64,000 nucleotides of DNA, from contig NW_017962917.1 in the NCBI RefSeq assembly GCF_001661345.1, positions 558,001 through 622,000 on the forward strand, in the 5' to 3' direction. How positions within the stretch are numbered: position 1 is the first letter of the stretch; each line of letters begins with the position of its first letter. This document shows, in pieces, positions 63,364-64,000 of this stretch. The notes beneath the pieces are model-generated. The model did not search any database. It worked only from the letters and a program-made list of their open reading frames with translations, and had not been told where the DNA came from. The stretch is from Ascoidea rubescens DSM 1968 (lineage: Eukaryota > Ascomycota > Saccharomycetes > Ascoideales > Ascoideaceae). The position numbers and the translations under genes are program-made.

Positions 63364-63846
63364 TTATTAGAAATAACTATATTTATAGTTTATATATCAA
63401 TTACTAGTCTACTCTATACAATGTTGATATCCCTTGTTTTCTACGTTTTCGAGATACCATATACCCTAATTTTTATAGAAACACACCCACCATACACACA
63501 CTTTTACTGATAATATTGTTTTTTTTCTGAAAAATACACGACATTTATGCCATACTCGCAATTCCAATTGTTGTAGCACCAAAAGAAGCAGAAGAAGCAA
63601 AACATCTCTGGCCTGCATCGGCCCAATTTCCGTCTCTCATCGCTGGTTTTGGTTAAGCTTTTGGGAGTTGCCTGTTTGGGTGATGAAAATTGTTGAGACG
63701 ATAACCATTAAATTTTCATATGGTTATTGTCTGACTTTCTATTAGATAAAAATTGTTTTGCCTGTTTGTTTCCCTTTTTTTTTCTCTTTCTTTTTACTTC
63801 TTACTGTTTTTATTCGCTCTAACTCAGTAATCTTCTGGTTCTGATC
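63364..63846. other. Intergenic region before the C1-THF synthase gene
   Basis: 3' flank, then a promoter with a more GC-rich block at 63590-63680 and a long T/C-rich leader (63760-63840). No gene. Confidence 0.5.
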
Positions 63847-64000
63847 ATGATTGCTGAAATAATTGATGGCAAGGCTATTGCTGCCAGTATTCGCTCAAAT
63901 ATTAAAAATGAAATCATTTCAATTAAATCAAAGGTTCCAACTTTCAACCCTTCATTCACAATCATTCAGGTTGGTGCAAGACCAGATTCCTCCACTTATG
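63847..64000 (+). CDS. ADE3: C1-tetrahydrofolate synthase, N-terminal fragment
   Basis: The gene runs off the window; 51 codons are visible. MIAEIIDGKAIAASIRSNIK and FTIIQVGARPDSSTY are the start of the methylenetetrahydrofolate dehydrogenase/cyclohydrolase domain (DGK start, QVG.RPDS.TY with the Tyr of the active-site YxxxK motif at the edge). The absence of a presequence favours the cytosolic trifunctional Ade3 type over mitochondrial Mis1, though a monofunctional protein cannot be excluded from this fragment. Confidence 0.8.
   Translation, partial: MIAEIIDGKAIAASIRSNIKNEIISIKSKVPTFNPSFTIIQVGARPDSSTY

Noticed and set aside
1-64000. Attempt to read the CUG code from conserved leucine or serine sites
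   Set aside because: CTG codons are rare and the ones found lie in variable segments, so no conclusion is possible from this window.

Overview
The window is a 64 kb piece of a budding-yeast (Saccharomycotina) nuclear chromosome. The evidence is AT-rich intergenic DNA, mostly single-exon genes, introns with GTATGT donors and TACTAAC-type branch sites at the extreme 5' ends of genes, two nuclear tRNA genes, and a set of proteins whose nearest relatives I recognise from yeasts (GATA nitrogen regulator, EGD1, YVH1, ATG5, KIN4, MET7, BUD27, RBL2, CKI1, YNG2, COX10, RPN8, GPN2, RTG2, HXK, NUG1, YND1, RPN7, ADE3). An Ecdysoneless-family gene is present, and the Asn content is extreme. I cannot fix the genus, and I found no conserved position that settles how CUG is decoded.

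Layout. 0.9-8.6 kb (+ strand): a GATA zinc-finger regulator, the NAC beta subunit EGD1 with a split 5' end, a YVH1-type protein that has only the zinc domain, and an APC15/MND2-like APC/C subunit. 8.7-13.5 kb: Ecdysoneless homologue (-), intron-containing tRNA-Met, TRM140-type tRNA methyltransferase (+), ATG5 (-). 13.5-19.5 kb: a decayed stretch holding a broken leucine-rich-repeat gene and a second broken gene; all four ambiguous bases of the window lie here. 19.5-30 kb: KIN4-type kinase (-) and folylpolyglutamate synthase MET7 (+) diverge from a promoter with two Gcn4-type sites, then BUD27/URI (-) and RBL2 (+). 30.5-46 kb: Asn-rich orphan (-), choline kinase (+), ING/PHD protein YNG2 (-), COX10 (+), RPN8 (-) diverging from GPN2 (+), and a second Asn-rich orphan (+). 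47.9-56 kb: a divergent small-heat-shock-like protein (-) behind a heat-shock element and TATA box, RTG2 (+), hexokinase (+) behind a GC-rich island. 56-64 kb: NUG1 (-) diverging from YND1 (+), RPN7 (+), tRNA-Val (-), a probable LINE 3' remnant, a 55-residue orphan and the start of C1-tetrahydrofolate synthase (+).

The genes are mainly unrelated housekeeping functions. Functional links are loose: two proteasome lid subunits (RPN8, RPN7), two folate genes (MET7, ADE3-type), two nitrogen/retrograde regulators (GATA factor, RTG2), and two 60S assembly factors (YVH1 zinc domain, NUG1). Several genes needed their starts or first exons corrected: EGD1, KIN4, MET7 and NUG1 have 5' introns, and YVH1, APC15, ATG5, BUD27, RBL2, YNG2, COX10, RPN8, GPN2, the heat-shock-like gene, HXK and the 55-aa gene start at an internal ATG.

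The most unusual observation is in EGD1. The conserved N-terminus is restored exactly if two introns flank an exon of one single nucleotide (position 4878), with canonical splice and branch signals on both sides.
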